Shown: in pieces, positions 52,959 to 60,837 of the stretch
How positions within the stretch are numbered: the first letter of the stretch is position 1
Layout: each line of letters starts with the position of its first letter
Source of the DNA: Curvivirga sp965219885
GTDB taxonomy: Bacteria; Pseudomonadota; Alphaproteobacteria; UBA8366; Aestuariispiraceae
NCBI RefSeq assembly: GCF_965219885.1
Contig: NZ_CBDCOT010000007.1
Location: 310,001 to 374,000, forward strand
Length of the DNA stretch: 64,000 nt
Reading direction: 5' to 3'
The notes under the pieces: model-generated
The model's input: only the letters and a program-made list of their open reading frames with translations
What the model was told of the DNA's origin: nothing
Database searches by the model: none
Program-made: the position numbers and the translations under genes

Positions 52959-53774
52959 TTAAGCCACTTTTGATGGTTGTTCCTTATATCCAGCTATAGC
53001 TATAGGCGCTTTTTCTTTGTAGCTCAAGGATTTCAAATAGGCTTTAACCGTATCTTCAAAGCCTAACCATAAGGCATCCGCGATAAAGGCGTGACCAATG
53101 GATACTTCTGCCAGCATCGGTAAAGCTGATTTAAATTCAGGTAAATTAAAGGTGGTTAGGTCATGTCCTGCATTGATGCCCAGACCCAAATCATGGGCAG
53201 CTTTTGCTGCTTCTGCATAATCTTTAAGTGTTTTTGCATAATCACCTGTGTCAAATGCGTCAGAATAGGGACCTGTATATAACTCAATGCGATCCGCACC
53301 TGTTTCTTTTACCAATGGCATTAAAGATGCGTCAGGGTCCATAAACAAAGAAACACGGCATCCCATTGCTTGTAAGTTTTTAACAAGTGGTTTGAGTTTC
53401 TCAAGATCCTTTTCAACATCCCATCCATGATCTGATGTGGATTGAGTTGGGTCATCTGGTACTAATGTAGCTTGATCAGGGCGTGTATCTTCACAAAGTT
53501 TCATAAAGTCATCAAAGGGATTTCCTTCGATGTTGAACTCAATACCACGTGTGCGATGACCTTCTTTTTCAAGCATATCGGCAAGTTCATAAACATCGGT
53601 GCGGCGAATATGTCTTTCATCGGGGCGGGGGTGAATAGTTAAACCATGGGCGCCTGCTGCCAAAATTGTACGGCCAGAATCCACAACAGATGGATAACCC
53701 ACATGACGTTGGTTTCGTAGCAAGGCAACCTTGTTTAAGTTCACACTCAGCTTTGTTTCGATGATTTCAGACAT
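52959..53774 (-). CDS. pdxJ: Pyridoxine 5'-phosphate synthase PdxJ, variant clade
   Basis: PdxJ condenses aminoacetone phosphate (3-amino-1-hydroxyacetone-1-phosphate) with deoxyxylulose phosphate. The 271-aa protein has VNLNKVALLRNQR in place of the E. coli VNIDHVATLRNAR, HPRPDERHIRRTDV, EFNIEGNP, SDHGWDV, ELYTGPY, NAGHDLTTFNLP and SIGHAFIADAL. The changes match a second PdxJ clade seen in several Proteobacteria and Bacteroidetes, so it is likely functional. First gene of a pair with the FecR-domain gene. Confidence 0.9.
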   Translation of the reverse strand: MSEIIETKLSVNLNKVALLRNQRHVGYPSVVDSGRTILAAGAHGLTIHPRPDERHIRRTDVYELADMLEKEGHRTRGIEFNIEGNPFDDFMKLCEDTRPDQATLVPDDPTQSTSDHGWDVEKDLEKLKPLVKNLQAMGCRVSLFMDPDASLMPLVKETGADRIELYTGPYSDAFDTGDYAKTLKDYAEAAKAAHDLGLGINAGHDLTTFNLPEFKSALPMLAEVSIGHAFIADALWLGFEDTVKAYLKSLSYKEKAPIAIAGYKEQPSKVA

Positions 53775-53844
53775 CTTCTTATACCTTAATTTAGAAAGCT
53801 TTTAAGATTGGCCTAAAAATAACCCGTAAAATAGAAATAAAACA

Positions 53845-53881
53845 GGGCCACTTGACTAAAAACTTCAAGTCTGAGTGGCCC
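53845..53881 (-). terminator. Terminator of the HIT-methyltransferase pair
   Basis: Eight-bp perfect stem (GGGCCACT at 53845-53852 with AGTGGCCC at 53874-53881) with a 21-nt loop. On the minus strand it is followed by TGTTTTATTTC, about 22 bp after the stop. Confidence 0.75.
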
Positions 53882-53903
53882 AATGTCATATAAATAAAGG
53901 CTT

Positions 53904-54452
53904 TTATGATTTCTTTCGAAGAATAACTTTCATATGAGACGCAGCGAAATTTCCTAAGAATGGCATAAGGAAGTTATCCAGTTTGACTAAATTATCTAGC
54001 GAAGAAGAGTCTTCATTCACCCATCCGGTAAAGAGATTAATGCGCTCCCGACAGTCAAATGTGAGGTTTGGAAATTCCTTCATAAACTGAATACGATTTT
54101 CAATTCGATCAAAAATCAAACTGGATGTGGCAAAATTAATCTTGCCTGATTTTTTGTATGGTTTGGCTTTGATATTCAGGTTATTTGGATGTTTCAATTT
54201 GGCAACTGCGTAACTCACTGGGGAAAGTAACGGCTCAATAAAAATAGCGGATGCATCAGGTGCTAATGCTTTTTCAAGCTGCGCTAAAAATTCGATCGGT
54301 TCTTCAAGTTGCCAAAAACAATCTAAAATAACTAATCCATTTAGACTGTTTGCTTTACAATCGACCGCTTCCAGAAGGTCTTCTGGATCATCACAGATTG
54401 GATGTTTTCGATCAGTGTCAGATAAGTATAGACGGTAGAAATCAGAAGGCAT
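53904..54452 (-). CDS. Methyltransferase-like protein lacking motif I
   Basis: The 182-aa protein has the second half of a class I methyltransferase fold: LNGLVILDCFWQLEEPIEFL, AQLEKALAPDASAIFIEP and SPVSY. The N-terminal glycine-rich SAM-binding motif is missing, so it may be degenerate or truncated. It overlaps the upstream HIT gene by 11 nt and shares its transcript. The overall function is unknown. Confidence 0.6.
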   Translation of the reverse strand: MPSDFYRLYLSDTDRKHPICDDPEDLLEAVDCKANSLNGLVILDCFWQLEEPIEFLAQLEKALAPDASAIFIEPLLSPVSYAVAKLKHPNNLNIKAKPYKKSGKINFATSSLIFDRIENRIQFMKEFPNLTFDCRERINLFTGWVNEDSSSLDNLVKLDNFLMPFLGNFAASHMKVILRKKS

Positions 54453-54852
54453 TACCTAGCCCTTGTTTCAGTAACTCTATACGGTAACGTAAAGATTGAT
54501 CATCATATTCTTCGGCATCCCCGATGGCCCATACGGGTTTAGGCCACGCAAAATCTTCTTCTTCACGCGCAATAATATGGACATGTAACTGTGGTACCAT
54601 ATTTCCAAGAGCTGCGACATTTACTTTTTGGCAATCAAAATTCTTTTCCATAAATTCTGACAAAACGCGCATTTCTCGCCATAACTGGATGCCATCTTCA
54701 TCGTTAAGTTGATGAATCTCCTTGAGGTTTGGACGTTGTGGTACCAAAACAACCCATGGATAACGTGCGTCTTTCAATAAGAGAACACGACTGAGAGGAA
54801 GGTCCATCACGTGAACCGTATCGGCTTCTAGACGAGGATGTAGCTGAAACAT
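54442..54852 (-). CDS. HIT-family nucleotide hydrolase/transferase
   Basis: The 136-aa protein carries the histidine triad as QLHVHIIAR, followed by DFAWPKPVWAIG. This matches the HIT group seen in Proteobacteria. Family members hydrolyse nucleotide phosphoramidates or Ap4A-type compounds; the substrate here is not known. First gene of a two-gene unit. Confidence 0.88.
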   Translation of the reverse strand: MFQLHPRLEADTVHVMDLPLSRVLLLKDARYPWVVLVPQRPNLKEIHQLNDEDGIQLWREMRVLSEFMEKNFDCQKVNVAALGNMVPQLHVHIIAREEEDFAWPKPVWAIGDAEEYDDQSLRYRIELLKQGLGNAF

Positions 54853-55006
54853 ATTTGATCCTAGATAGAGGAGGGAATGAAACTAGTTCTACTCCTAACA
54901 ATGGTTTGTTGCCAATAGGAAAAACTGTTTTCTAACATGTTTGATTGCAAGAAAAGAAAAGCTCAGATACAAGCCAAATTCGACTTTAGTTTAGGGAATG
55001 ATACAA

Positions 55007-55630
55007 ATGGTCGATTGGACTTTAATTACCTTATTTATACCTACTTTCTTTCTGGTATCGATCACACCGGGAATGTGTATGACATTGGCAATGACGCTTG
55101 GCATGACTATCGGGTTGCGGCGTACATTTGCGATGATGTGGGGCGAGATGATTGGCGTCGCTGCAATTGCCTTGGCGGCGATTGTTGGGGTTGCTGCCGT
55201 AATGTTGAAATATCCGGATATATTTTCTGTAGTGAAATATGTTGGCGGTGCCTATTTAGCTTGGCTTGGCATTCAGATGTGGCGATCAAAAGGTAAGATG
55301 GCTATTGATTTGGATAATCCGAAAGAAGCAAATATGTCTGGCTTGGAATTGGCGTGGCAAGGCTTTGTGACCGCCATAGCAAATCCAAAAGGCTGGGCTT
55401 TTATGGTCGTTCTGCTACCGAAATTCCTGAACACTGATTTACCTGTTACATGGCAAATTATTGCGATCATAACTGTGATTGTGGTGTGTGAATTTTTCTG
55501 TATGACCCTTTATGCTGGTGGCGGTAAAACGTTAAGATATTTCCTTGAGAAAAAAGGAAATGTGCAGATGATGAATCGAATAGCTGGAAGTCTTATGGTT
55601 GCTGTCGGTATTTGGTTAGCGATGTCTTAA
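55007..55630 (+). CDS. LysE/RhtB-family amino acid exporter
   Basis: The 207-aa inner membrane protein has six hydrophobic segments and the family signature LVSITPGMCMTLAMTLGM near residues 16-33, followed by KYVGGAYLAWLGIQMWRSKG and FVTAIANPKGWAFMVVLLPKF. LysE/RhtB proteins export amino acids such as lysine, threonine or homoserine lactone. ATG 55007 has AGGGA 9 nt upstream. Monocistronic, with its own terminator. Confidence 0.9.
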   Translation: MVDWTLITLFIPTFFLVSITPGMCMTLAMTLGMTIGLRRTFAMMWGEMIGVAAIALAAIVGVAAVMLKYPDIFSVVKYVGGAYLAWLGIQMWRSKGKMAIDLDNPKEANMSGLELAWQGFVTAIANPKGWAFMVVLLPKFLNTDLPVTWQIIAIITVIVVCEFFCMTLYAGGGKTLRYFLEKKGNVQMMNRIAGSLMVAVGIWLAMS

Positions 55631-55636
55631 TGGATA

Positions 55637-55666
55637 AAAGGGAAGCAGATGCTTCCCTTTATTTTT
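55637..55666. terminator. Bidirectional terminator after the LysE gene
   Basis: Ten-bp stem AAAGGGAAGC (55637-55646) with GCTTCCCTTT (55651-55660), AGAT loop, followed by ATTTTT. Shared with the convergent glyoxalase gene. Confidence 0.9.
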
Positions 55667-56084
55667 ACCAGTTCCCTGTATTTTCCATAGAGAGCCATGG
55701 TTCTTGCGGCTCTAATGCATCACCATCTTGGAGAAGCTCAATGGAAATACCGTCAGGTGACCTTACAAAAGCCATCCGCCCATCGCGTGGCGGCCGATTA
55801 ATCGTAACGCCACCATCGGCGAATTTTTGACAGGCATCATAAATGTTTTCGACGCTATAGGCGAGATGACCAAAATTACGACCACCATCATAATCTTCGG
55901 TATCCCAGTTATATGTCAGTTCAACTTGAGCTTCCTCTTGTCCTTCAGGTGCCAAGAAAATCAAACTAAAGCGCCCGGCCTCATAATCGCGGCGATCAAT
56001 TTCTTTAAGTCCTAAAAGATTACAATAGAAATTCAGGGATGCATCCAAATCTTTGACACGCACCATCGTATGCAAATAACGCAT
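55665..56084 (-). CDS. gloA: Lactoylglutathione lyase (glyoxalase I)
   Basis: Glyoxalase I converts the methylglyoxal-glutathione adduct to lactoylglutathione. The 139-aa VOC protein has the metal ligands in order: His in RYLHTMVRVKDL, Glu in QVELTYNWD, His in NFGHLAYSVE and Glu in GISIELLQDG. A GGAGAG ribosome site supports ATG 56084; a longer reading adds four residues. Length is normal. Confidence 0.92.
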   Translation of the reverse strand: MRYLHTMVRVKDLDASLNFYCNLLGLKEIDRRDYEAGRFSLIFLAPEGQEEAQVELTYNWDTEDYDGGRNFGHLAYSVENIYDACQKFADGGVTINRPPRDGRMAFVRSPDGISIELLQDGDALEPQEPWLSMENTGNW

Positions 56085-56247
56085 AATTCTCTCCAAATCC
56101 TGATGAGTTTATTATTACCTTAAAGTGTAGGGAGCTTCCTAAGAAGTTTCAATAAATCACTTTCATAAAATTACAATATAGAGAAAGTTGTTTATGCCTT
56201 GATAACTCAGTATGCTTCGGCAAATTCAAGATTTATGAAAGATTCAT

Positions 56248-57024
56248 ATGATGGATACATCTGCAAAGTTTAGCTTTTTCTTGGCACTTCGTCGCGCATT
56301 GGGAATGGTGTTTGGTACATTATTGATCCTGTTACGTCATCTTCCTGCGGTTATAAGACGTGATGTGCCGATGAAACATGTCCAGTCCTGGCATAAATTG
56401 ATGTGTAAGCATGGCGGGCTGGATGTGGTTTGGGAAGGCAAGCCGTGCGATGAAAAAAACGTCATGTATGTATCTAATCACGTTTCATATATCGACATAC
56501 CCGTTATGGGAACTGAATTAAACGCTTGGTTTGTTGCGAAATCTGAAGTGCGTGGCTGGCCAGGTTTTGGCTTTTTAGCAGAACTGGGCAAGACTGTGTT
56601 TATTGAAAGACGTAGCCGTAGAGCTGCAGATCAAAAAAATCAATTTGCGGAGTTACTAAGTCAGGGACGAAATCTTATCGTTTATCCAGAAGGAACAAGT
56701 ACGGATGGAACAGATGTTGCTCCTTTTAAGCCAACATTATTTGAAGCTGTTTTTTCAGAAACTGAGACACCAATTAAAGTACAACCTTTTAGTATCACTT
56801 ATTGTAAATTTAATGGTCAGCACTTACCGGAAGACATGCGTGATTGTTATGCTTGGTACGGTGATATGACTTTAGGTGATCATTTTTGGCATTGGTTAGG
56901 TTTAGGCCGAATTGAGGTGCGTTTGCGTTTCCATGATCCTGTGACAAAGCAAGATTTTGAGGATAGAAAAGAGATGGCCAAATATTGTGAAAATATCATT
57001 CGGAAAGATTTGCAAGATTATTAA
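56248..57024 (+). CDS. plsC: 1-acyl-sn-glycerol-3-phosphate acyltransferase, PlsC family
   Basis: PlsC-type enzymes add the second acyl chain in phosphatidic acid synthesis. The 258-aa protein has a membrane helix (about 18-37), the NHVSYIDIPVMG motif (NHxxxxD), the GKTVFIERRSR block, and YPEGTSTDGTDV. Length is normal. The next gene, a sensor kinase, follows at 72 bp and may be co-transcribed. Another paralogue elsewhere could be the main PlsC. Confidence 0.9.
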   Translation: MMDTSAKFSFFLALRRALGMVFGTLLILLRHLPAVIRRDVPMKHVQSWHKLMCKHGGLDVVWEGKPCDEKNVMYVSNHVSYIDIPVMGTELNAWFVAKSEVRGWPGFGFLAELGKTVFIERRSRRAADQKNQFAELLSQGRNLIVYPEGTSTDGTDVAPFKPTLFEAVFSETETPIKVQPFSITYCKFNGQHLPEDMRDCYAWYGDMTLGDHFWHWLGLGRIEVRLRFHDPVTKQDFEDRKEMAKYCENIIRKDLQDY

Positions 57025-57096
57025 TTTTTGACCTATAATCTGTACATCTAAAAAAATAAGGGATATGGCTGCGTCAATAAGGGAGGGGATGAAGGC

Positions 57097-59133
57097 TTGT
57101 ATACCTATGAAAAAGTCTTGAAATCTCGTGCAGCTATTCTTCAGCAAATTGTTGAAGGGGCTAAAAAAGAAGAGATTCTTTTACAGCTTTGCCGTGACAC
57201 CGAAGCAAATTTTCCTGGTGTCCGTTGTACGATTTTGAGCTATGCCTCCTCTACTCAACAATTATTTGATCAAGCATCACCATCCATGCCACGATTTTAT
57301 ACGGATGCTATTGATGGTGTGGAAGTCGGGCCAAATGTTGGTTCATGTGGGGTCGCTGCCTATTACAAGAAACGTGTCATTGTCCCCGATGTTTATCAAA
57401 GTGAGAATTGGGCACCATTTATAGACATTGTTAAAAAGACAGACTTTCATGCCTGCTGGTCCCAGCCGATCCTTGCCAAAGATGCGGAATTATTTGGCAC
57501 ATTTGCCATGTATTATGATCAAGCACGTCATCCAACTAATTTTGAGTTGGAGTTGATGGAAGGGCAAGCCAATCTTGCTTCATTGGTATATGAACGCGCT
57601 CAAACAGCAGAAGCGTTACGATATACCAGCATGCATCTAGATCAATTAGCCGAAGCACAAAATGATGCAATTTGCCGATTGGATCGGAATTTGAATTTCA
57701 TTTATGTGAATAACAGCTATACGGAAAATATTGGGTTTGGGCGTGACGATGTGCTGAATAAACCCGTTTTGGAATTTATTGCCCCTGCAGATCGCGGGAC
57801 CTTTGTCGAGGATATGAAAAACCTGAGTCCTGAAAATAATTCCAATGTACGATATGATCATAATTTCGATAAAGACGGGCAGCTGGTTTTATATCAATGG
57901 AAGAATAGAGCCAGCTTTACGGAAGATGGTGATCTGTTAGAAATCCAATGTATTGGTCGCAATGTAATGAAGTCTTTAGAAGTTGAAAGAGAACTTCACC
58001 AACAAATGCTGCGTTATGATCAGGCCGTTAAGTTATCTGGTGTTGGTTATTGGGTATGGGATACTATTTCCAATAGATTGGATTTTATTTCAAAAGAGGC
58101 AGCTAAGATTTTTGATATTTCGCAGGATTCTGCTCTTGGATTAACTGATGAAATTAGAGGCAAGCTGACATTTATTCATCCTGATGATCGTGAAAGATAT
58201 CGGGAAAATTTTATTAAAGCGCTTAAGAGTCAACAAGGGTATTCGTTAGATGTTCGTATCTTAACCATGAAGGGTGAAGAACGTCATATTCATGAATTAG
58301 CCGAGCCAATTTTTGATGAAAAAACAGGCGGGCTTACCCAGATGCTTGTGACAATTCAGGATGTGACCCGGCAGAAAATCACCGAAAAACAGTTAATAAA
58401 TGCGCGTATTGAAGCTGAAACGGCAAATAAGGCGAAATCCGATTTCCTTGCAAATATGAGCCATGAGCTTCGTACACCTCTAAATGCAATTATCGGCTTT
58501 TCTGAGTTGCTAAATATGTCGGGTAAAATGGGTATTAGTGAGCATAAGGTTGAAGAATATGCAGGTGATATTCATGCTGCTGGTACACATTTATTAAGTA
58601 TTATTAATGATATTTTGGATGTGGCCAAAATTGAAGCAGATCAATTGCAGTTTTATGACGAAGAAGTCGATGTAAAACAGATATTTAAATCTGTGACGAG
58701 GCTTTTAAGCAAACAAGCAAATGATGCCGGATTGGTTATAAGGTCAAATGTCGAAAATGATTTACCATTTTTGCGTGCCGATACGACACGTGTGAAGCAA
58801 ATAGTTACGAACCTTACGTCTAATGCGGTGAAATTCACAGATCATGCTGGCGAAGTAATGTTGTCAGCGTCTATGCAAGATGGTGATCTAGAAATAAAAA
58901 TTGAAGACACAGGTATCGGAATTGCAGAAATTGATATACCCAAAATTTTAGGCAAGTTTGGACAAGTGGATTCCACTTATAATCGGAATTATGATGGTAC
59001 CGGATTAGGATTGAGTCTTGTTCAATTACTTGTTGAAGCACACCAAGCTAAATTTGATATTCAAAGCGAACTTGGTGTGGGAACAACAGTGATTGTAACT
59101 TTTCCTAAAGAGAGAGTTATTCATCATAATTGA
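57097..59133 (+). CDS. Soluble GAF-PAS-PAS sensor histidine kinase
   Basis: The 678-aa protein lacks membrane segments. A GAF domain spans about residues 10-170 (VGSCGVAAYYKKRVIVPDV), followed by a PAS (ICRLDRNLNFIYVNNSYTEN), a second PAS with PAC (VGYWVWDTISNRLDFISKEA), HisKA (KSDFLANMSHELRTPLNAII near 447-466) and HATPase_c with DTGIGIAEIDI and GTGLGLSLVQLL. It starts at TTG with GGAGGGG 8 nt upstream. No receiver domain. Its kinase core closely resembles the one at 15.9-17.3 kb. Confidence 0.92.
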   Translation: MYTYEKVLKSRAAILQQIVEGAKKEEILLQLCRDTEANFPGVRCTILSYASSTQQLFDQASPSMPRFYTDAIDGVEVGPNVGSCGVAAYYKKRVIVPDVYQSENWAPFIDIVKKTDFHACWSQPILAKDAELFGTFAMYYDQARHPTNFELELMEGQANLASLVYERAQTAEALRYTSMHLDQLAEAQNDAICRLDRNLNFIYVNNSYTENIGFGRDDVLNKPVLEFIAPADRGTFVEDMKNLSPENNSNVRYDHNFDKDGQLVLYQWKNRASFTEDGDLLEIQCIGRNVMKSLEVERELHQQMLRYDQAVKLSGVGYWVWDTISNRLDFISKEAAKIFDISQDSALGLTDEIRGKLTFIHPDDRERYRENFIKALKSQQGYSLDVRILTMKGEERHIHELAEPIFDEKTGGLTQMLVTIQDVTRQKITEKQLINARIEAETANKAKSDFLANMSHELRTPLNAIIGFSELLNMSGKMGISEHKVEEYAGDIHAAGTHLLSIINDILDVAKIEADQLQFYDEEVDVKQIFKSVTRLLSKQANDAGLVIRSNVENDLPFLRADTTRVKQIVTNLTSNAVKFTDHAGEVMLSASMQDGDLEIKIEDTGIGIAEIDIPKILGKFGQVDSTYNRNYDGTGLGLSLVQLLVEAHQAKFDIQSELGVGTTVIVTFPKERVIHHN

Positions 59134-59143
59134 TAAGGAAATA

Positions 59144-60544
59144 TTAACTGGCGGGAAGTATTTTCCCGGGGTTCATGATATTTTGTGGATCCAGACTTTG
59201 TTTGACTAATCTCATTACATCAATAGCATTCCCGTGCTCAGCTTCCATGAAATGCATTTTCCCCATGCCAATACCATGCTCACCGGTGCAGGTGCCACCA
59301 AAAGAAACTGCACGTTGATTCATACGCTCAACAATAGCTTTTGCCGTTGATTTTTCGGCTGGATTATCTGGGTCGAAAAGCAACGAGAGATGGAAATTGC
59401 CGTCACCAACATGACCAACAATTGGTGCAACCAAGCCACTATTATCCACATCTTTTTTTGTTTCTAGTAAACAATCTGCCAGATTGCTTATCGGTACACA
59501 AGCATCCGTAGCCATACCTACTTTACCAGGGGCTAGTGCACATGCGGCGTAATAGGCATTGTGGCGCATTTCCCAGAGCTTGGTTCGTTCTTCTTGTTGT
59601 TTGGTCCACTTAAACGCACTGCCGCCAAACTCCTCCGAAATAGCTTTTACCGCTTCTGCTTGCTCAGAAACATGAGCAGATGATCCGTGAAATTCGAAGA
59701 ATAATGTAGGTTTTCGTTCATACCCTTCGGCCTTTGAATAATCTATACATGCGCCCATTTGTATCTCATCGAGCAATTCTATTCGAGCAACAGGTATACC
59801 TGATTGAATTGTAAGGATTGTTGTATTTACAGCTGATTCCAAATCTGGGTATTGGCAAACGGCGCTAGAAACAGCTTCGGGTATTCCATATAGACGTAGT
59901 TGGATTTCTGTAATGATACCTAAAGTGCCTTCTGAGCCCACAAATAAACGAGTAAGATCATATCCTGCGGCTGATTTACGTGCACGACCACCTGTCTTAA
60001 TAATGGAGCCGTCAGCTGTCACAACGGTCAAACCAAGTACGTTTTCTTTCATCGTTCCGTACCGCACGGCATTTGTGCCACTGGCTCTGGTGGCGGACAT
60101 ACCACCCAATGATGCATTTGCACCTGGGTCGATTGGAAAGAAAAGCCCCGTGTCGCGAATGTAATCGTTGAGTTCTATCCGGCAAACTCCGGCTTCCACT
60201 CTGCAATCAAGATCTTCTTGGTTCACTTCCAAGATATTTGTCATACGTGATAAATCAATGGAAATACCGCCATTTAATGCATTAACATGACCTTCAAGGG
60301 AAGTGCCTGTACCAAAGGGGATAACCGGAATGCAATTCTCAGAGGCCAATTTGACAATTTCGGATACTTCCTCAGTTGTCTCTACAAAAACCACAATATC
60401 AGGTAAATCTGATGGAAAGTATCCTTCTCCATGCCCGTGATGATCTCGGATGGATTTAGCAGTAGACGCGCGCTCGCCGAATTTTTCTTTTAATTGTGAA
60501 ATAACATTATCTAAATCTGAGGTTTGGTTTTCCATCTCTGGCAT
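59144..60544 (-). CDS. FAD-linked oxidase, GlcD/D-lactate dehydrogenase (cytochrome) type
   Basis: The 466-aa protein has FAD_binding_4 (VIPFGTGTSLEGHVNALNGG), the ATRASGTNAVRYGTMKENVLGL block, VGSEGTLGIITEIQL, then HVGDGNFHLSLLFDPD and CTGEHGIGMGKMHFM in FAD-oxidase_C. It resembles D-lactate dehydrogenase (cytochrome) more than GlcD, which is at 10.7-12.2 kb. It is a second 2-hydroxy acid oxidase; D-lactate is the likeliest substrate, and could come from the glyoxalase route that starts with the gloA product upstream. No Fe-S subunit is adjacent. Converges with the kinase gene. Confidence 0.88.
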   Translation of the reverse strand: MPEMENQTSDLDNVISQLKEKFGERASTAKSIRDHHGHGEGYFPSDLPDIVVFVETTEEVSEIVKLASENCIPVIPFGTGTSLEGHVNALNGGISIDLSRMTNILEVNQEDLDCRVEAGVCRIELNDYIRDTGLFFPIDPGANASLGGMSATRASGTNAVRYGTMKENVLGLTVVTADGSIIKTGGRARKSAAGYDLTRLFVGSEGTLGIITEIQLRLYGIPEAVSSAVCQYPDLESAVNTTILTIQSGIPVARIELLDEIQMGACIDYSKAEGYERKPTLFFEFHGSSAHVSEQAEAVKAISEEFGGSAFKWTKQQEERTKLWEMRHNAYYAACALAPGKVGMATDACVPISNLADCLLETKKDVDNSGLVAPIVGHVGDGNFHLSLLFDPDNPAEKSTAKAIVERMNQRAVSFGGTCTGEHGIGMGKMHFMEAEHGNAIDVMRLVKQSLDPQNIMNPGKILPAS

Positions 60545-60837
60545 ATTTATTCCTTTAGCAACTTTTTACCACATTCATGGGTTGTGTATCAATCGAATGC
60601 GAATTTAGGTAAGTAAATACCTCTTTAGGGAGAAAATAGTCTTTTTTAGTCTTAATATTACAATTTTTTGTTGAAATATAATTGATTCTGATGTCAGATT
60701 TTCCGGTAAAGTCGTGGAAAAATTCTATATCTACTTGCGAGTTATACATACCTCATGTTAAATATTAACCTATAAGTGGATTGGCGATTTAATAAATAAA
60801 TATATAAAATATTTAAGGGCTAAGGTAGAATCGTCAC
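60545..60837. other. AT-rich intergenic region
   Basis: 293 bp between divergent genes. No ORF with a ribosome site, no strong hairpin. It presumably holds both promoters. Confidence 0.5.

Noticed and set aside
60555..60749. 64-codon minus-strand ORF in the gap before the solute-binding protein gene
   Set aside because: No ribosome site and low-complexity composition from AT-rich DNA.
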